Positions 61,840 through 64,000 of a DNA stretch of 64,000 nucleotides are shown in pieces. Both the position numbers and the translations under genes were made by a program. The notes under the pieces were generated by a model, which worked only from the letters and a program-made list of their open reading frames with translations, was not told the DNA's origin and made no database searches. The DNA comes from DAOMFB01 sp963721385 (GTDB lineage: Bacteria > Acidobacteriota > Thermoanaerobaculia > UBA5066): assembly GCA_963721385.1 (NCBI GenBank), contig CAVRJB010000019.1:310001-374000 (forward strand). The letters are read 5' to 3'. The first letter of the stretch is position 1, and each line of letters opens with the position of its first letter.

Positions 61840-63714
61840 CTACTTCGTCGCGTCGGGGCGCGAGCCGAGGGTGACCTCGAGCGTCTTCTCGACCGTCTGA
61901 CCGCCCTCCGTCCGCTTCACGACGACGTTCACCTTTTCCCCCGGCTTCCGACCCTGGAGGGCGTAGGTGTAGTCGTAGAGGTTGCGGAGTTCCTTGTCGC
62001 CGAACTTCACGATGAGGTCGCCGGCGAGGAAGCCCGCCTTCTCGGCCGGCGATCCCGCCGTGACTCCCGAGAGCTTCACGCCCGCGCCTTCCTCGGAGAA
62101 GTCGGGGATGCCGCCGACCCAGACGCGGAAGCTGCGCGAGCCGCTGCCGGTCGGGGCTGTCCCGCCCTTCACCTCGCTGAAGGCGATCCGCTCCGGCGCG
62201 GAGGCCGTGGCCGCGACGACCGGTTCGAGAAACCGGACGACGCGGACGATCCCTTCGGCGTCGATCCGGTCCGCCGTGTCCGACGGCTTGTGGTAGTCGG
62301 CGTGCGCGCCCGTGAAGACGAAAAGGACCGGCTTCTTCGCCGCGTAGAACGGGGAGTGGTCCGACGGGCCGAAACCGCCCTCGAGGAGCGAGAGCTTCAG
62401 CTTCGCCTCGGCGTTCGACGATTCGATCAGGCCCTTCCACGCGGGAGAGGTCCCGACGCCCTGCACGTCGAGCTTGTCTCCCCGGAGGCGCCCGATCATG
62501 TCCATGTTGAACATCGCGACCACCGGTTCCCACGGCGTCGTCGGGTTCTTCGTGAAATGAAGCGAGCCCAGCGTCCCGATCTCCTCCGCTCCAAACGCGA
62601 TGAAGAGGAGCGAGCGCGGGAGAGAGGGTTTCCTCCCGGCGAGGTCCCGCGCCATCTCGAGGAGGGCGGCCGTGCCGGAGGCGTTGTCGTCGGCGCCGGG
62701 GTGGATCTTCGCCTCGCTCCCGCGGTCGAGCGACGTTGCGCCGCCGAGCCCGAGGTGGTCGTAGTGCGCGCCGACGATCACGATCTCGGGGTTCGCCTTC
62801 GGGTCGGCGCCGGGAAGCAGGCCGAGGACATTGGCGGTCCTCACGCGCCGGGGAGTCACGTCGGCCACGAGCGCGACCCGCGAAAGAGCGGCCGCGAACG
62901 GCGCCGGCTTCTTCGCGTCGTCGATCGTCTTCTGCGCAGCGGCGAGCGTCTTTCCGGACGGCGCGAGGAGCGCCTCGGCCACCGCGCGGCGGATGGAGAG
63001 CGCGACGATCCCCGCGTCGGCGAACGCGGCGTCGGTCCGGAGCGCCACGAGGTCGTCCGGGACATCCTTCGTCAGCGGGCCGGCCGCGACGAGGAGGGCC
63101 TTCGCCCCCTTGTCCCGGGCGACGCTGGCCTTGAACCGAAGGGCCGCGTACGGGGAAAAAGGCGACTTCTCGTCGTCGCCGTCGGGCCCGTAACGGAGGA
63201 CGAGGACCACCTTGTCCTTCACGTCGAGCCCGTCGTAGTCGTCGTAGGAGAGATCCTTCGCCACGATGCCGTAGCCGGCGAAGACGACCTCTCCGGCTGC
63301 GCTCCCCGCGGCGGAGAAGGCGAGCGGACGGAAGTCGGTCCCGACCCCCCAGGCCTTCTGCGACTCGCCGTCGCCCGTCTCGAGGCTGTTCTTCGGGCCG
63401 AGGTCGACTCCGTCGATGAAGTCGAACGGCTGGAGGTAGCTTCCCTTCGGGCCTGCCGGCAGAAGGCCGAGATTCCGGAACCTCTCCGCGATGCCGTCGG
63501 CCGCGCGGTCCGCCTCCGGCGTGCCGGCCCGGCGCCCCTTCAGCTCGGGCGACGCGAGCCAGGCGACGTCCGCCTGAACGCGGGCCGCGGCTGGCGACAG
63601 GACGGCCGGAGTCGCGGGTGCGGGCGAGGCCGGGGAAACCGTCTGGGGCGCGCCTGAGGCTAGCGAGGCGATCAGGAGCGCGAAGGCTGCGGACGTGCTG
63701 CGGGCAATCGTCAT
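61840..63714 (-). CDS. M28-family aminopeptidase with C-terminal PDZ domain, exported
   Basis: A 624-residue peptidase. Start at ATG 63714 (MTIARSTSAAFALLIASLAS), preceded by GAGAG; an in-frame ATG at 63741 is possible. A signal peptide and an Ala/Pro linker precede a PA-type insert (LRFKASVARDKGAKALLVAA) and the M28 catalytic domain: IVIVGAHYDHLGLGGATS (His), IHPGADDNASGTAALLEMAR (bridging Asp), FIAFGAEEIGTLGS (Glu-Glu), MFNMDMIGRLRG (Asp), and the final His in GGFGPSDHSPFYAAKKPVLF. The C-terminus is a PDZ domain (GVTAGSPAEKAGFLAGDLIV). M28 enzymes are di-zinc aminopeptidases; the PDZ suggests substrate or regulatory binding. Periplasmic or extracellular. Confidence 0.95.
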   Translation of the reverse strand: MTIARSTSAAFALLIASLASGAPQTVSPASPAPATPAVLSPAAARVQADVAWLASPELKGRRAGTPEADRAADGIAERFRNLGLLPAGPKGSYLQPFDFIDGVDLGPKNSLETGDGESQKAWGVGTDFRPLAFSAAGSAAGEVVFAGYGIVAKDLSYDDYDGLDVKDKVVLVLRYGPDGDDEKSPFSPYAALRFKASVARDKGAKALLVAAGPLTKDVPDDLVALRTDAAFADAGIVALSIRRAVAEALLAPSGKTLAAAQKTIDDAKKPAPFAAALSRVALVADVTPRRVRTANVLGLLPGADPKANPEIVIVGAHYDHLGLGGATSLDRGSEAKIHPGADDNASGTAALLEMARDLAGRKPSLPRSLLFIAFGAEEIGTLGSLHFTKNPTTPWEPVVAMFNMDMIGRLRGDKLDVQGVGTSPAWKGLIESSNAEAKLKLSLLEGGFGPSDHSPFYAAKKPVLFVFTGAHADYHKPSDTADRIDAEGIVRVVRFLEPVVAATASAPERIAFSEVKGGTAPTGSGSRSFRVWVGGIPDFSEEGAGVKLSGVTAGSPAEKAGFLAGDLIVKFGDKELRNLYDYTYALQGRKPGEKVNVVVKRTEGGQTVEKTLEVTLGSRPDATK

Positions 63715-63775
63715 GGGGTTCTCTCGCCGGAGTTTAAGCATGTCAGGTCGGAACCCGTTTCGGGGGCGCGCCCCG

Positions 63776-64000
63776 TCACGCGGGCCCGCGCACCGCGAGC
63801 GTGAGGACGAAGCCCTCCTTTTCGCGCCAGAACCCGGTGACGTCGGCAACGCCACCGGCAGTGCCGGGCGCGAGTCGCGCGGCGAATCGCTTCCAACCGT
63901 CTCCCTCCGGGCGCGGAAGCGCCACGCCTGCCGGCGCCGGCTCGGAGGAGAGGTCGCAGTCGATGCAGCGTGTATCGACGGTGAGTCCGAGCCTCAGGGC
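63776..64000 (-). CDS. C-terminal end of an unrecognised gene (partial)
   Basis: The last 74 residues of a protein running out of the window: LRLGLTVDTRCIDCDLSSEP, then GVALPRPEGDGWKRFAARLA, ending ADVTGFWREKEGFVLTLAVR and GPA before TGA at 63776. The Cys-x-x-Cys (RCIDCDL) is the only notable feature. Real coding sequence is likely from the continuous frame and composition. It lies 61 bp upstream of the M28 peptidase on the same strand, so they may be cotranscribed. Confidence 0.6.
   Translation of the reverse strand, partial: ALRLGLTVDTRCIDCDLSSEPAPAGVALPRPEGDGWKRFAARLAPGTAGGVADVTGFWREKEGFVLTLAVRGPA

Overview
The window is a GC-rich bacterial chromosome segment of ordinary gene density, without rRNA, CRISPR array or recognisable transposase. 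The gene content points to a Gram-negative, diderm organism: RND efflux pump, outer-membrane-type barrels, lipoproteins and periplasmic peptidases. Large BNR/VPS10-type propeller proteins, one-piece pyruvate:ferredoxin oxidoreductase, DUF2238/DUF2784 proteins and many leaderless-looking starts would fit Acidobacteriota. That assignment is an inference from protein families, not something the sequence proves.

Layout. 1-1709: membrane glycosyltransferase with TPR tail (minus, cut by the window edge). 1910-2440: small HExxH protein and tRNA-Thr(CGU). 2475-6455: barrel protein, M20 peptidase, membrane-anchored HEXXH peptidase and a small winged-helix-like protein. 6581-10800: RND efflux operon behind a palindrome that overlaps its putative -10 box. 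11076-12893: HEAT-repeat protein, orphan Hcp, DUF2784 protein. 12960-20212: BNR propeller lipoprotein, three small secreted proteins bracketed by a 28-bp direct repeat, a large unrecognised protein, and a Thr/Pro-rich secreted peptide. 20267-22310: DinB-like, AlkD-like and DUF1579-like proteins. 22409-27065: DHOD-like gene coupled to pyruvate:ferredoxin oxidoreductase. 27238-30361: HtpX, TerC, a Phd/RelE module and a DUF2238 protein. 30358-39176: two large repeat-rich secreted proteins sharing a C-terminal module, with two small envelope proteins between them and a lipoprotein after. 39385-44257: cytochrome c oxidase operon ending in a secreted barnase/RNase Sa-type ribonuclease and its barstar inhibitor. 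44385-52423: HDAC-like deacetylase, SMC, an FHA-GAF-AAA+-Fis regulator and a histidine kinase. 52420-55198: ketosynthase, catalytically dead ketosynthase partner, thioesterase. 55383-61367: a disrupted secreted protein, then an Ig-repeat surface protein coupled to an outer-membrane barrel protein. 61399-64000: dCMP deaminase, M28-PDZ peptidase and a partial gene.

How the genes work together. Several tight operons show 1-4 nt stop/start overlaps: RND pump (MFP then pump), cox (coxB-coxA-coxC-cytochrome c-small membrane protein, followed by RNase-barstar), FabF/KS-like/thioesterase, and Ig-protein/barrel. They imply translational coupling and probably physical partnership of the products.

Quality caveat. 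At least ten genes are interrupted by single-base frame changes although both halves keep good family sequence and motifs. Most resolve by removing one base. The clean distribution over unrelated genes argues for assembly or sequencing errors more than genuine decay, and it is worst between 32 and 38.5 kb. Coordinates given for these genes span the whole disrupted locus. No gene-free stretch exceeds about 300 bases.
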